The notes: generated from the sequence alone by a model not told the origin. 41,011 nt of DNA from an uncultured Alcanivoracaceae bacterium (GCA_947311585.1 CAMZLQ010000134.1:1-41011), one strand, 5' to 3'; shown: positions 24,934 through 33,936, counted from the first letter of the stretch. Made by a program: numbers and translations.

Positions 24934-25446
24934 TTAAAATCTATTGGGCGCTTTAACAACGCAGCGTTCTTTATTTTCCAGTGCCATCGCTTGGCTAGCC
25001 TCATCACTTAAAATATCAGCTGCTAGCGCCAGTATTCTCCATGATTTTTCGCAAATTTTGCCTTTTGCAGGTGAATTTTGAGTGGAAATAGCGGCCCAAT
25101 AGTAAGCATGTTGGGCATCACCTTGGTGCAGATTGATTTCCGCCATTAATTGCGTTACTTCGGGTGCATTTGGTTGAATTCGGTAAGCGCGTTGTAATTG
25201 CGACAAGGCCTTTTGAAAGTGATTTTGTTCGAAATTTTGTTGAGCCAATGCGAACAAACTCTTCACCGCATCATTCATCAACGGCACCGTTTCAATAACG
25301 GATTTTTCTTGATTGGGCGGGTTAATTCTTTGGTCGACTGAACTGTCTTTAACCTGCGCAGGTTGTCCTTTACGTCCAGAGAATATCTGACAAGAACTCA
25401 ACAATAGAATTAACAAAAACAGAGAATAACGCAAAAAAGCTCTCAA
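24934..25446 (-). CDS. TPR-containing lipoprotein
   Basis: A 170-aa protein with a lipoprotein signal (LLILLLSSC, Cys at 19). A low-complexity linker follows, then two TPR-like helical repeats (VKSLFALAQQNFEQNHFQKALSQLQRAYRIQPNAPEVTQLMAEINLHQGDAQHAYYWAA split over about 63-120). Probably tethered to a membrane and mediating protein contacts; no specific partner is known. Similar small TPR lipoproteins sit beside rimI/yoaA genes in related gammaproteobacteria, as far as I recall. It lies 40 bp downstream of rimI and 3 bp upstream of the helicase gene. Confidence 0.78.
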   Translation of the reverse strand: MRAFLRYSLFLLILLLSSCQIFSGRKGQPAQVKDSSVDQRINPPNQEKSVIETVPLMNDAVKSLFALAQQNFEQNHFQKALSQLQRAYRIQPNAPEVTQLMAEINLHQGDAQHAYYWAAISTQNSPAKGKICEKSWRILALAADILSDEASQAMALENKERCVVKAPNRF

Positions 25447-25486
25447 AGATTTAGAAAAGACGAATTTTAACAGATGTCACCTTTGA

Positions 25487-25933
25487 TTACAGAATTTTAT
25501 GCATGACAATGGCGTGTTCTCTTCCTTTGGGCTTTTTATAATAATTTTTGCGCAAACCAATTTGTATAAAACCAAAAGATTGGTATAAAGCTTGAGCCAC
25601 AGGACTTGATTCTCTAACTTCTAACAAAAACACTTTAGTGCGGTTGTAAATGCAAATGTTTTCTAAATATTTCAACAACTTCCGACCATAACCCTTACCC
25701 TGACAATCCGAATCAATGCACATATTAAGCAAATGAGCCTCATCCAAAGCCGTCATAACAATACCAAAACCAATAATGTTTTTGTCTTTTTTTAAAACAA
25801 TGGTGTGATAATCCGATTGAATGCAATCGCGCATAACTGATTTTGACCAACCAATGGGATAGCTTTTCTTCTCAATTTGCATTACCGCATCTAAATCCGA
25901 CAAACTCATGGGCTCAAAAGACAGTTTTGTCAT
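25487..25933 (-). CDS. rimI: Ribosomal protein S18-alanine N-acetyltransferase
   Basis: A 148-aa GNAT acetyltransferase of the RimI family. AcCoA-binding motif A appears as IDSDCQGKGYGRKLLKYLE (Q/RxxGxG/A, about 80-95), and FLLEVRESSPVAQALYQSFGFIQIGLRKNYY is the diagnostic RimI C-terminal block. RimI acetylates the N-terminal alanine of ribosomal protein S18. The length equals E. coli RimI (148). The N-terminus FEPMSLSDLDAVMQIEKKSYPIGWS also fits. It heads the leftward operon with the TPR lipoprotein and helicase genes and is divergent from mgtE across 65 bp. Confidence 0.9.
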   Translation of the reverse strand: MTKLSFEPMSLSDLDAVMQIEKKSYPIGWSKSVMRDCIQSDYHTIVLKKDKNIIGFGIVMTALDEAHLLNMCIDSDCQGKGYGRKLLKYLENICIYNRTKVFLLEVRESSPVAQALYQSFGFIQIGLRKNYYKKPKGREHAIVMHKIL

Positions 25934-25998
25934 TTCCTTGCTATATCTCTGTTAAAAACTAGCCTATAATACCCGAAATACAGTAATAAATAAATCTT

Positions 25999-27360
25999 AT
26001 GTCACAAGCCATTCCAAACGAAGCAACCGAAAAAGAGATTCAAGTTCTCAACGCTGCACTCGATGACAATCGTTTGCACGAAGTTGAGCGCATGATTAAC
26101 TCGTTGCCAGCCTCTGAAATTGCTTTTTTTCTTGAGTCTTTGCCCAAAACCAAACGCCTTAAGGTTTGGGATTTAGTTGATTCAGAACACAGTGGTGAAA
26201 TCCTCGTTCATTTGCACGATGAAGTCCGTAATGACTTTATCGCACAGATGGAAAATCATGAGTTGGTGGACGCCACATCCGACTTGGAACTGGACGATTT
26301 AGCTGATATTATTGAAGATTTACCCAAAGAAGTTACCGATGAACTGCTTCTTTCTATGGATAAAAATAACCGCGAGCTACTTAAACGCGCCTTATCTTAT
26401 CCTGAAAACTCTGCAGGTGGGTTGATGAATCCCGATGTCATTACCATACGCCCTGATGTCACCATCGATGTTATTTTACGCTATTTGCGCATGCGGGGGA
26501 AATTGCCCAATCCTTTGGGAGATTTATTTGCGGTTGGTCGTGATGGCCATTACCGTGGACGCCTTGATGTTAATGATTTATTGCTCAAGGACCCCAACAC
26601 CAAAGTCTCAGACATTCTTGATTTAAAATCACCTGCCATTTTAGCCACCACACCTGCCAGTGAAGTGGCACAAGATTTTGAGCACCACGATTGGATTTCT
26701 GCTCCAGTGGTTGATGAACAAAATACACTCATTGGGCGCATTACAGTTGATGATATTGTTGATGTCATACGTGATGAATCCGAACAGACTGTTATGCGTA
26801 TGGCAGGTCTTGATGAAGAAGATGATATGTTTGCACCCGTTCTTATTTCATCTAAAAGGCGAGCCGTATGGCTTGGTATCAACTTATTAACGGCGTTAGC
26901 AGCGGCTTATGCCATTGGCTTTTTTGCCGACACCTTAGAACACATAGTAGCACTGGCAATCTTAATGCCTGTTGTTGCTTCCATGGGCGGAATTGCGGGC
27001 TCACAAACCTTAACCCTTATGATACGTGGCATGGCAACTGGACAAGTTGGCTTAGGTAATGCCAAAAGCCTGCTCTCACGTGAATTTTTCATCAGCCTCT
27101 TTAACAGTTTTATCTGGGCAATTGTCTTGTCTGTTATCACATTTTTATGGTTTAAGGACTGGAATATCGGCTTAGTTATCGCCATGGCACTAACCATCAA
27201 CCTTATCGCTGGGGCAATTGCAGGTGTTGTTGTGCCCTTGATTTTAAGGCGTTTATCCATTGATCCTGCCATAGCAGGCGGTGTGGTGTTAACAACCGTT
27301 ACCGATATTGTTGGTTATGTCTCCTTTTTAGGCTTGGGTTCTGCATTTTTGATGCATTAA
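25999..27360 (+). CDS. mgtE: MgtE-family magnesium transporter
   Basis: A 453-aa magnesium channel. The N-terminal helical domain (1-135; EVERMINSLPASEIAFFLESLPKTKRLKVW) and the tandem CBS pair (about 138-260; AGGLMNPDVITIRPDVTID, APVVDEQNTLIGRITVDDIVDVI) form the cytosolic magnesium sensor. They are followed by five membrane helices (about 285-453) with the pore signatures PVVASMGGIAGSQTLTLMIRG and DPAIAGGVVLTTVTDIVGY. All sensor and pore elements look intact. The sole ATG is 28 bp after a TATAAT hexamer (25965-25970). No magnesium riboswitch fits in the 65-bp divergent region. It stands alone. Confidence 0.93.
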   Translation: MSQAIPNEATEKEIQVLNAALDDNRLHEVERMINSLPASEIAFFLESLPKTKRLKVWDLVDSEHSGEILVHLHDEVRNDFIAQMENHELVDATSDLELDDLADIIEDLPKEVTDELLLSMDKNNRELLKRALSYPENSAGGLMNPDVITIRPDVTIDVILRYLRMRGKLPNPLGDLFAVGRDGHYRGRLDVNDLLLKDPNTKVSDILDLKSPAILATTPASEVAQDFEHHDWISAPVVDEQNTLIGRITVDDIVDVIRDESEQTVMRMAGLDEEDDMFAPVLISSKRRAVWLGINLLTALAAAYAIGFFADTLEHIVALAILMPVVASMGGIAGSQTLTLMIRGMATGQVGLGNAKSLLSREFFISLFNSFIWAIVLSVITFLWFKDWNIGLVIAMALTINLIAGAIAGVVVPLILRRLSIDPAIAGGVVLTTVTDIVGYVSFLGLGSAFLMH

Positions 27361-27620
27361 CATCAAAGCAGTAAACTAATCGGCTTTAATCGCAGCTTTT
27401 TCTAATATAGCCATAATCTCTAATAAAGTTTTCTATAAATAATTCATGTGTAATGGTCTAATAAACTTGGAAACATCTTTACTTAACAATAAGTTGTGTA
27501 AAGATTCGCAATAAACAGCTATCCAGTAAAAGTCTACCTCAAATCAGCTTTGTCGCAATAGATTTTTTACTCTCTTGAACAAGCCCCTAGTGCTTTAAAC
27601 CCCTAATTTTATTTATTTAG

Positions 27621-27648
27621 TTGACACTAAAGTTTTCTTGAATATAAT
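27621..27648 (+). promoter_or_regulatory. Near-consensus sigma-70 promoter for the 27695 gene
   Basis: TTGACA (27621-27626) and TATAAT (27643-27648) are both perfect consensus hexamers, with 16-bp spacing. Transcription should begin near 27655, giving a leader of about 40 nt with AGAGG five bases before the ATG. Such a strong promoter implies high potential expression, so repression is likely to matter. Confidence 0.8.
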
Positions 27649-27654
27649 TAATAC

Positions 27655-27668
27655 ATACATTATTGTAT
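27655..27668. promoter_or_regulatory. 14-bp palindrome at the predicted transcription start (candidate operator)
   Basis: ATACATTATTGTAT: six of seven pairs complementary. It lies 6 bp after the -10 box, where a bound protein would block initiation. It is 13/14 identical to the palindrome before the DUF6502-like regulator gene (29053-29066). Confidence 0.5.
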
Positions 27669-27694
27669 ATTTTAATAAATAAACAGAGGTTATT

Positions 27695-27931
27695 ATGAAA
27701 AAAACAAAAACTTTATTACTTTCAGCATTAGTTGGCTTAAGTTTGGCAATGTCTGCACACTCCATTCCTGATTATGGAACATATACAGCAAAAATTATTT
27801 GGAGAGGTGGGTTTGTCTATGTTAGTGGAATCGGTCAACAAGGTTGTTGGTGGAATGCCACTCAGTTTGTCTTTACACACCCTAACTCCCATATATTGGC
27901 TCCTGGCTGTACTATGGCTCAAAACTCCTAG
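27695..27931 (+). CDS. Small secreted protein of unknown function
   Basis: A 78-aa precursor with a Sec signal peptide (MKKTKTLLLSALVGLSLAMSAHS, cleavage near 23). The mature product of about 55 residues is aromatic- and glycine-rich (KIIWRGGFVYVSGIG, GCWWNATQFVF) with two cysteines (GCWW and PGCTM) that could form one disulfide. No family recognised. Translation signals are good (AGAGG, 5-nt spacing), the promoter is near consensus, and an intrinsic terminator follows, so this is a convincing single-gene unit despite its size. It converges on the operon of the DUF6502-like regulator, with which it shares a palindromic promoter motif. Confidence 0.7.
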   Translation: MKKTKTLLLSALVGLSLAMSAHSIPDYGTYTAKIIWRGGFVYVSGIGQQGCWWNATQFVFTHPNSHILAPGCTMAQNS

Positions 27932-27945
27932 TACTAATATAATAT

Positions 27946-27983
27946 AAAAACCCTGTTACTCAGCAATGATTAACAGGGTTTTT
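27946..27983. terminator. Bidirectional intrinsic terminator
   Basis: AAAAACCCTGTTA (27946-27958) pairs with TAACAGGGTTTTT (27971-27983), a 13-bp perfect stem with a 12-nt loop. The A and T ends give a U-tract in both directions, serving the 27695 gene and possibly the converging 28047-29038 operon. Confidence 0.85.
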
Positions 27984-28046
27984 GGTCAAAAACTCGATTG
28001 AAATACAGTGAATAGCGTTTATCTAATCGAGTTTAATGGGAACTCT

Positions 28047-28286
28047 TTATGGACGGCAATGACCGCCAGTCCCCTCTTCCTCCCCCATACGGTTATTACT
28101 TGTTTGATCTTCATCACAATCATCTTCTGGTGGAATGATAACTCTTGTTTCCCGAGTCAAATCAAACTGTTCAATTAATTGTATTAGGTAAAATTCTTGC
28201 TGATTTTTTATTTGACTGTTTTGTGCAAGGGGCTCATCAGCCATTGCAAAACTCGATATTAGCAACAGGGGTAATAATTTTTTCAT
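28047..28286 (-). CDS. Small exported acidic peptide encoded with the DUF6502-like gene
   Basis: A 79-aa precursor with a short signal peptide (MKKLLPLLLISSFAMA, cleavage after residue 16). The mature 63 residues are acidic (PPEDDCDEDQTSNNRMGEEEG) and end GGHCRP, with two cysteines. No family recognised. Its ATG overlaps the TGA of the upstream regulator-like gene by 4 bases (ATGA), so the two are co-translated. That arrangement points to a functional link, for example an exported product of the regulated pathway, but this is inference. The opposing 27695 gene also makes a small two-cysteine secreted protein, although the sequences are not similar. Confidence 0.65.
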   Translation of the reverse strand: MKKLLPLLLISSFAMADEPLAQNSQIKNQQEFYLIQLIEQFDLTRETRVIIPPEDDCDEDQTSNNRMGEEEGTGGHCRP

Positions 28287-29038
28287 TGGTCTTCCTCTTT
28301 TTTATGATTTAGATTAAATTGCATTAATGATATTCCATACTTTTTAAAAGTACCAGATTCGACATCTTGGTAATAGTGCTCAAACTCCTTTTTGAGTTGG
28401 TTTTTTGTGTTTTCCAGTATCTGTCGTGTTTTCCTGTGTAATTCATTTAGTGAATCAGGATCAACACGCGTTGTAAAAATGCTATATTCGTAATCCCTTT
28501 GCTCCCTTTGAGGGCAATTAATATTCCACAGCACCGTATTTGTAAAATGATCGATATGATTGGAGTATATTTGCATCGTTTGGCTTGAGTTCGGAATATT
28601 GGTTATGGTATTGGTAATGTATTCAATTTTATCGCCTAAATCCTTAATGCAACCCAACGCACTGAGTTCTTTTATTACTGAATTCAGTGTGGTTGCTCCG
28701 TAGGCAACTTTTTTAATTATGCTCTCAATTGAATTTTCACCCCTCTTATTAATCACTTTTGTGGAATACTTCTCACACTGAAGTTTTATGTTATTGATGA
28801 GGGTGAATATTGAAGAGTTTTTTTTGTATTGCGGCTTATCTTTAATAATAGCTGATACTGTTCTTCTATCAATTCCTGTCTTTAATGCGGTACGAGTGAT
28901 TGTTTTATTGTGTTTATAGTTTTCTAACACATACTCTTTTCTAAGCGTTTTAACAGCTTCATCAAAATCAACATTAAATTCTTGCATAAAACGAGCCAAA
29001 CCTTTAAAAGTTTTCTCTAAGTCTTTGAGTGTTTTCAT
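28283..29038 (-). CDS. DUF6502-like helix-turn-helix protein
   Basis: A 251-aa cytosolic protein. The N-terminal part LARFMQEFNVDFDEAVKTLRKEYV followed by ITRTALKTGIDRRTVSAIIKD (about 45-67) looks like the HTH of DUF6502 proteins (an R/K-x-V after T-L/G-hydrophobic turn). The middle has a second winged-helix-like segment (ATTLNSVIKELSALGCIKDLGDKIEYI). The C-terminal third is amphipathic helix (ELHRKTRQILENTKNQLKKEFEHYYQD). The assignment is from pattern memory, not a search. I take ATG 29038 as start; GTG 29044 is possible (adds two residues). A 14-bp palindrome 15 bp upstream suggests autoregulation. It is co-translated with a small exported peptide. Confidence 0.7.
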   Translation of the reverse strand: MKTLKDLEKTFKGLARFMQEFNVDFDEAVKTLRKEYVLENYKHNKTITRTALKTGIDRRTVSAIIKDKPQYKKNSSIFTLINNIKLQCEKYSTKVINKRGENSIESIIKKVAYGATTLNSVIKELSALGCIKDLGDKIEYITNTITNIPNSSQTMQIYSNHIDHFTNTVLWNINCPQREQRDYEYSIFTTRVDPDSLNELHRKTRQILENTKNQLKKEFEHYYQDVESGTFKKYGISLMQFNLNHKKEEDQ

Positions 29039-29052
29039 GCTCACATCTTAAT

Positions 29053-29066
29053 ATACACTATTGTAT
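29053..29066. promoter_or_regulatory. 14-bp palindrome upstream of the DUF6502-like gene (candidate autoregulatory operator)
   Basis: ATACACTATTGTAT: six of seven pairs complementary, 15-28 bp before ATG 29038. It differs at a single base from 27655-27668, before the convergent secreted-protein gene. Confidence 0.5.
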
Positions 29067-29101
29067 TATTGCAAGATATTTTTTAGATAGACTTAAATTA
29101 T

Positions 29102-29443
<342 letters not shown>

Positions 29444-29573
29444 TTATCTCTCTTTGGTTTTATTTAAAAACATAATTATAGGCTTTTTCCTACAAATTGA
29501 TAGTGACTTTCTGATTCTTAAACTTTGTGCTTGTGTTAAAATGGCGGTATTATTTAATTCAATTAAGACGATT

Positions 29574-29813
29574 ATGATTAAACCACAGGCCGTAGAAGAT
29601 GTTGTTAGCAAAATTGGGGAATTGATTCCTCAAGACCTTAAAACCATTCGAGATGAGTTTCACACCAATGCCAAGGCGGTTTTGGTCGCTGGATTAAAAA
29701 AGATGGACTTGGTTACGCGTGAAGAGTTTGACGTGCAAAAGGCTGTTTTGGCTAAAACACGTGAAAAACTTAAGATGCTTGAAACTGAATTGAAGAACTT
29801 ACAGAAGTCATAA
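29574..29813 (+). CDS. ubiK: Ubiquinone biosynthesis accessory factor UbiK (BMFP family)
   Basis: A 79-aa protein of the YqiC/BMFP family. It starts MIKPQAVEDVVSKIGELIP and continues with the conserved KAVLVAGLKKMDLVTREEFDVQKAVLAKTREKLKMLETELKNL, a trimeric coiled coil. UbiK binds UbiJ and the aerobic ubiquinone biosynthesis enzymes and associates with membrane lipids. I place the start at ATG 29574; upstream in-frame starts (for example ATG 29541) would add residues absent from the family. It lies 23 bp before comM on the same strand, a common gammaproteobacterial arrangement. Confidence 0.9.
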   Translation: MIKPQAVEDVVSKIGELIPQDLKTIRDEFHTNAKAVLVAGLKKMDLVTREEFDVQKAVLAKTREKLKMLETELKNLQKS

Positions 29814-29836
29814 AACAAAAGGATAGAGAAACAAGG

Positions 29837-31345
29837 ATGTCAAAATTAGCTATAGTCTATTCGCGTGCGCAAGATGGTATTAAAGCGCCATTGGTTCGCG
29901 TCGAAGTGCATTTATCTAAGGGCTTGCCAGGCCTAAATATTGTTGGCTTGCCAGAGACTGCAGTCAAAGAAAGTAAAGACCGTGTGCGTGCTGCCATCAT
30001 CAATAGCAATCTTGATTTTCCGCAACAACGTATCACCATTAATCTCTCTCCTGCCGACCTACCCAAAGAAGGCGGTCGTTTTGACTTGCCTATTGCTATT
30101 GGCATCTTGGCAGCATCCGAACAGGTCTCTGGTGATAGATTAACCGAATCGGAGTTTGTTGGTGAGTTATCTTTGGGTGGTGAACTGCGCTCAATTAAAG
30201 GTGTGTTACCTATTGCCATAGAAACATTTCAATCTAATCGAGTTTTGGTGGTTCCATTTGACAATGGTTGTGAAGCCGCTTTGATTAGCACTGGCATTTG
30301 CAAAACAGCTTTGAATTTAATCGAAGTGTGTGCATGGTTAAATCAACTATCTGCTTTGCCACAAGCCAAAACCATTGTAAGACCTAACAAAATTACTTGT
30401 GCTGATTTGTCCGAAGTTAAGGGTCAGTTCCAAGCCAAAAGAGCTTTGGAAATTGCCGCTACTGGTTCACACAATTTGCTATTTATTGGTCCTCCTGGCA
30501 CTGGTAAAACCATGTTAGCTAGCCGTTTATCTGGCATAATGCCAGCATTAACAGAAAATCAAGCCATTGAATCTGCGGCTATTGCCTCTATTTCAGGACA
30601 AGGCTTTGATATTAACAATTGGTTTATTCCACCTTTTCGTGCGCCTCATCATACTGCTTCTGCGGTGGCTTTGGTCGGCGGTGGTTCCAACCCAAAACCC
30701 GGGGAAATTAGCCTTTCTCATCAAGGAGTTTTATTTCTGGATGAATTGCCGGAATTTTCTCGCCATGTTTTGGAGGTTTTGCGTGAACCGATGGAGTCGG
30801 GGAGAATTACCATTTCACGTGCAGCTCGACAAGCCGAGTTTCCTGCTAAGTTTCAATTAATTGCAGCAATGAACCCTTGTCCGTGTGGATTTCTGGGTGA
30901 CAAAGAACGCGAGTGCTCATGTTCTCAATCTCAAATCGAACGTTACCGAGCCAAAGTTTCTGGGCCTTTGTTGGATAGGGTTGATATGCATGTGGAAGTA
31001 TCTCGAATTGCCTATAAAGAACTGCGAACAAAAAGCTCTGATGGTGAGTCAAGTCAGTGCGTAAAAAAACGTGTAGAGCAGGCAAGGAAAATTCAACTAA
31101 GACGTAACCAAGGTAAAACAAATGCTGATTTATCGAATCAAGAAATGGACATGTATTTGAATATTCCTGAAGAAAATTTAGTTATGCTAGAATCCATAGT
31201 AGAGAAACTTAAACTCTCTGCTCGTGCGTATCACCGCATTTTGAAGGTCGCTCGAACTATTGCGGATTTAGAAAAAAGTTCAAGTATAGAAAAAAAGCAT
31301 TTGTTAGAAGCCGTTTCCTACCGCTGTTTGGATAGAGTAATCTAA
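29837..31345 (+). CDS. comM: YifB/ComM family Mg-chelatase-like AAA+ ATPase
   Basis: A 502-aa protein of the ComM (YifB) family. The N-terminal LonC-like fold (1-170; VEVHLSKGLPGLNIVGLPETAVKESKDRVRAAI split over about 22-55) precedes the AAA+ Mg-chelatase domain with Walker A GPPGTGKTMLASRLSGI (about 217), Walker B GVLFLDELPEF and the C-terminal Mg-chelatase region with AMNPCPCGFLGD. ComM is a hexameric helicase that drives branch migration during natural transformation. The length matches the family (about 500-507). It follows ubiK and converges on the PilZ gene. Confidence 0.93.
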   Translation: MSKLAIVYSRAQDGIKAPLVRVEVHLSKGLPGLNIVGLPETAVKESKDRVRAAIINSNLDFPQQRITINLSPADLPKEGGRFDLPIAIGILAASEQVSGDRLTESEFVGELSLGGELRSIKGVLPIAIETFQSNRVLVVPFDNGCEAALISTGICKTALNLIEVCAWLNQLSALPQAKTIVRPNKITCADLSEVKGQFQAKRALEIAATGSHNLLFIGPPGTGKTMLASRLSGIMPALTENQAIESAAIASISGQGFDINNWFIPPFRAPHHTASAVALVGGGSNPKPGEISLSHQGVLFLDELPEFSRHVLEVLREPMESGRITISRAARQAEFPAKFQLIAAMNPCPCGFLGDKERECSCSQSQIERYRAKVSGPLLDRVDMHVEVSRIAYKELRTKSSDGESSQCVKKRVEQARKIQLRRNQGKTNADLSNQEMDMYLNIPEENLVMLESIVEKLKLSARAYHRILKVARTIADLEKSSSIEKKHLLEAVSYRCLDRVI

Positions 31346-31376
31346 GCGGTATTATGCCGCAGGATTAATATTAATA

Positions 31377-31718
31377 TTAATTTTCTATTTCTTTTGATTG
31401 GGCAATAATGCGATTAAGAATATTTTGATCATCTTCAGAAATATCAATAATGGAAAAACCGCACAGGCATAGATTCGTATATTGAACTTCTGCCCACAAA
31501 CATTCCAGCCCAATATTAATGTTTTTCAAGCCTCGCACTGAAAACTTCCATTCTGTTTGAAACATCTCCCCCACTTCGATCCTTGACTTGCACGCAACAA
31601 GCAACCCATCAGAAGATATATTTAAAATGTCTCCAAATTCTGTGCCTATTATCAAGTCAACAATTTCTATCTTAACTTTTGGCTTAACTCTTTTTGATTT
31701 TCTGTATTCTTTACTCAT
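31377..31718 (-). CDS. PilZ domain protein (cyclic di-GMP binding)
   Basis: A 113-aa single-domain PilZ protein. The N-terminal basic motif is YRKSKRVKP (RxxxR-like) and the second motif is ISSDGLLV ([D/N]xSxxG), the two elements that contact c-di-GMP. Beta strands follow to the end of a barrel (LECLWAEVQYTNLCLCGFSIID) and then an alpha helix. The first motif is slightly degenerate (RKSKR), but the arginines are at the right spacing. It lies 19 bp downstream of the DUF1631 gene, a pairing that hints at joint c-di-GMP-linked function. Confidence 0.85.
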   Translation of the reverse strand: MSKEYRKSKRVKPKVKIEIVDLIIGTEFGDILNISSDGLLVACKSRIEVGEMFQTEWKFSVRGLKNINIGLECLWAEVQYTNLCLCGFSIIDISEDDQNILNRIIAQSKEIEN

Positions 31719-31737
31719 TATTATTTTTTTTAGTGGC

Positions 31738-33936
31738 TTATGATGCAGAGGCTGATGTTATAGTTTGTAATTTTTTAAAAATAGTTCTCAATACGGAGTC
31801 AAAGTATTTCTTTTCCTCTTTTTTGACGACGATAATATTCTTTCTTGCAAGATCAATAGCTATTGCATTTAAGGATTTTTCATAAGGCTTACTGCCCATT
31901 AAGGTTACAAAAAGCGCCTTGTTACTAACAGGACTAAACCAACTTAATTTTCTTCTTATTTTTTGTCTCTGTTGATTAATAATAAAATCAAATAAAGTTC
32001 CATAGGGCATTAAACGAATTTTAGTCAACTCTGCCTTTTCAACCTCTGTAAGATCTCGTAACTCCTCTAGTTTAACAGAACCTGCTTTTTTAGCATTGGT
32101 TTTATTTTTATTAATTGTTGCTACTTCTGAGAGTTTTATTTCTTTAGTTAACGTGCCTGCAGTCGCTGCATTGGCACATTCTTTAATATTATTTAGAGTT
32201 CTGGATCTGTCATTTTCTGAAAAACCCAACTCGTCCATTGTTTGGTCTAGGTGATGCAGTGACTCTATTTTTTGTTTTGGTGTTAACTCTTTAATCAACT
32301 TAGGGTTTGCCATTTTAGCAATATTTGTTGATGCATTAATATTCTTATGCCACTGTTCAGAGTCTTCGCCATGCCTTAACAAGGATAGCGTAAGAGAATC
32401 CTGAATGACGTATTTAATCACATTTTGAACAAATTCAGGCACAGCATTTTTTGCAACATTTTCAACAACTTCTTCAACCTTATGGCGTGATATATTTAAT
32501 TTTTCTTTACCCTTTGCTGCATTTACCCACTTTTCTTCCGCCTTTTTTGCTCGCCTCTCTGTTAAACGCAAGTAACTTTCTAAATCTTCATTCGCTATGT
32601 CAAAAGATTGTGGTGTACCATCAAATTCACTGGCAACACTTGAACTAAACTGGTGCAGTTTTTTGACTACGGATGTTCCGTGCCATTTTTGTGCAGCATA
32701 AATCAATTTTTCTAGGTATTGTCGAGCTGGGTGGTTCGGATTATTAAAAAACTGATCGTCTGTTATAGATGTTCGAATTAATGGTATATTGATGGCATTG
32801 AGAGAAGATAATATATTTCCATCAATAGAGTTGTCTGCTTTGACTTGTTCATAAAACATGCCCATCACATCAAAGGAGTTTTGTTGTTGAGGCGTTAATG
32901 TTGGGTAATAAATACCCGTTTCATTTTTAACGTCATCTAAAATCATTTCTTTTAATTTATCTATTTCAGTTCCCCCAGCAGCAACACTGGTTACTTTTGA
33001 TAAATTATTTAGCGTTTGATCCATCATCGCATTATCTATATTTGATGCTTGGCTTCCTTGACTTACTTGATTGCTCTGCATTCTGCTTTGATTCATTAAA
33101 TCAAAAATGGATTTAACTATTTCAGAAGAATTTACACCACCTGACTTTTGAGTTTCTCCTTGTCCTCCATGAAAAACATTGTTGGTATTTACTGCAGGTG
33201 AATTGGCTTGATTTGTGCTGGATTGGTCTTGCGGTTGATTTAGTCCATGAGAGCCCAATTGTTCCTGACCAACACGCTTATTCTTACCCGCATGAGGCAT
33301 AGCTACCTTCTTTTTAATATTGGGCAATATTCCAGCATCAACAAACTTTTTATCAATAATATCATACAATGTGTGTAAATTTTTATTCAATTCCTTTTTC
33401 AAAATTTCTATTATTGACACCTTAGTCAATATACTTGCTTCGAGCACTTCAAGGGTCTGACTGTATATCCAACAGATTGAAGTGACGCCAAAGGGCATAT
33501 TCGCTTTAGTTATATTTCTAGAAGCAAAAAGAATTTTTAATCTCTTCTCAAGTGCATAGAGGTAATTGGAAAATCTGATATCTAATACCGATTCTAACTG
33601 TGTAAAAGCCAAACTAATTTCCAATTCCTCATCTTCAACTAAGGACAAGCTAATTTCATCATTGGATAAACTAATTTGTTCAGTTATTTTATCTGGCATA
33701 CTTTTAGTAATATCACTTAGAACCTGTACAATAGAATCTTGATTGTTCTTAAGCGCATTGTATTGTTCAAATAATTTTGTCTCTTGTTGGTTCGATGACG
33801 CATTTTCTGCTTGCAGAAACAAGTTCTCCAGAGTCTTTTCACATGCTATTGAAAGCGATTTTTCCAAACAACGTTGGAAAGGTACTAGACTACTGCTTAT
33901 GAGGTTGTTGTGCCCGATTCGAGATGGTGTTCTCAT
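31738..33936 (-). CDS. DUF1631 family protein
   Basis: A 732-aa, mostly helical cytosolic protein of the DUF1631 family (sometimes misnamed thymidine phosphorylase). Family features: an N-terminal helical block (SIACEKTLENLFLQAENASSNQQE; LAFTQLESVLDIRFSNYLYALEKRL), a Gln/Ser/Asn-rich linker (about 235-300), then NPARQYLEKLIYAAQKW (here HPARQYLEKL) and the C-terminal region ending in a PilZ-like beta segment (VKLEELRDLTEVEKAELTKIRLMPYGTLFDFI; KIRRKLSWFSPVSNKALFVT). Function unknown; the partner PilZ gene 19 bp downstream suggests a c-di-GMP connection. Frequent in xanthomonad-like gammaproteobacteria. Confidence 0.88.
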   Translation of the reverse strand: MRTPSRIGHNNLISSSLVPFQRCLEKSLSIACEKTLENLFLQAENASSNQQETKLFEQYNALKNNQDSIVQVLSDITKSMPDKITEQISLSNDEISLSLVEDEELEISLAFTQLESVLDIRFSNYLYALEKRLKILFASRNITKANMPFGVTSICWIYSQTLEVLEASILTKVSIIEILKKELNKNLHTLYDIIDKKFVDAGILPNIKKKVAMPHAGKNKRVGQEQLGSHGLNQPQDQSSTNQANSPAVNTNNVFHGGQGETQKSGGVNSSEIVKSIFDLMNQSRMQSNQVSQGSQASNIDNAMMDQTLNNLSKVTSVAAGGTEIDKLKEMILDDVKNETGIYYPTLTPQQQNSFDVMGMFYEQVKADNSIDGNILSSLNAINIPLIRTSITDDQFFNNPNHPARQYLEKLIYAAQKWHGTSVVKKLHQFSSSVASEFDGTPQSFDIANEDLESYLRLTERRAKKAEEKWVNAAKGKEKLNISRHKVEEVVENVAKNAVPEFVQNVIKYVIQDSLTLSLLRHGEDSEQWHKNINASTNIAKMANPKLIKELTPKQKIESLHHLDQTMDELGFSENDRSRTLNNIKECANAATAGTLTKEIKLSEVATINKNKTNAKKAGSVKLEELRDLTEVEKAELTKIRLMPYGTLFDFIINQQRQKIRRKLSWFSPVSNKALFVTLMGSKPYEKSLNAIAIDLARKNIIVVKKEEKKYFDSVLRTIFKKLQTITSASAS

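Larger units (their letters stand above)
27361..27694. other. 334-bp intergenic region between mgtE and the 27695 gene
   Basis: No gene is visible. Its last 75 bp hold the promoter and operator-like palindrome described separately. The first 250 bp show no strong hairpin-plus-T-tract terminator for mgtE and no structured RNA that I recognise. Confidence 0.5.

Noticed and set aside
31346-31360. Hairpin GCGGTA/TGCCGC after comM as a terminator.
   Set aside because: Six-pair stem including a wobble and no adjacent T-tract on the plus strand.
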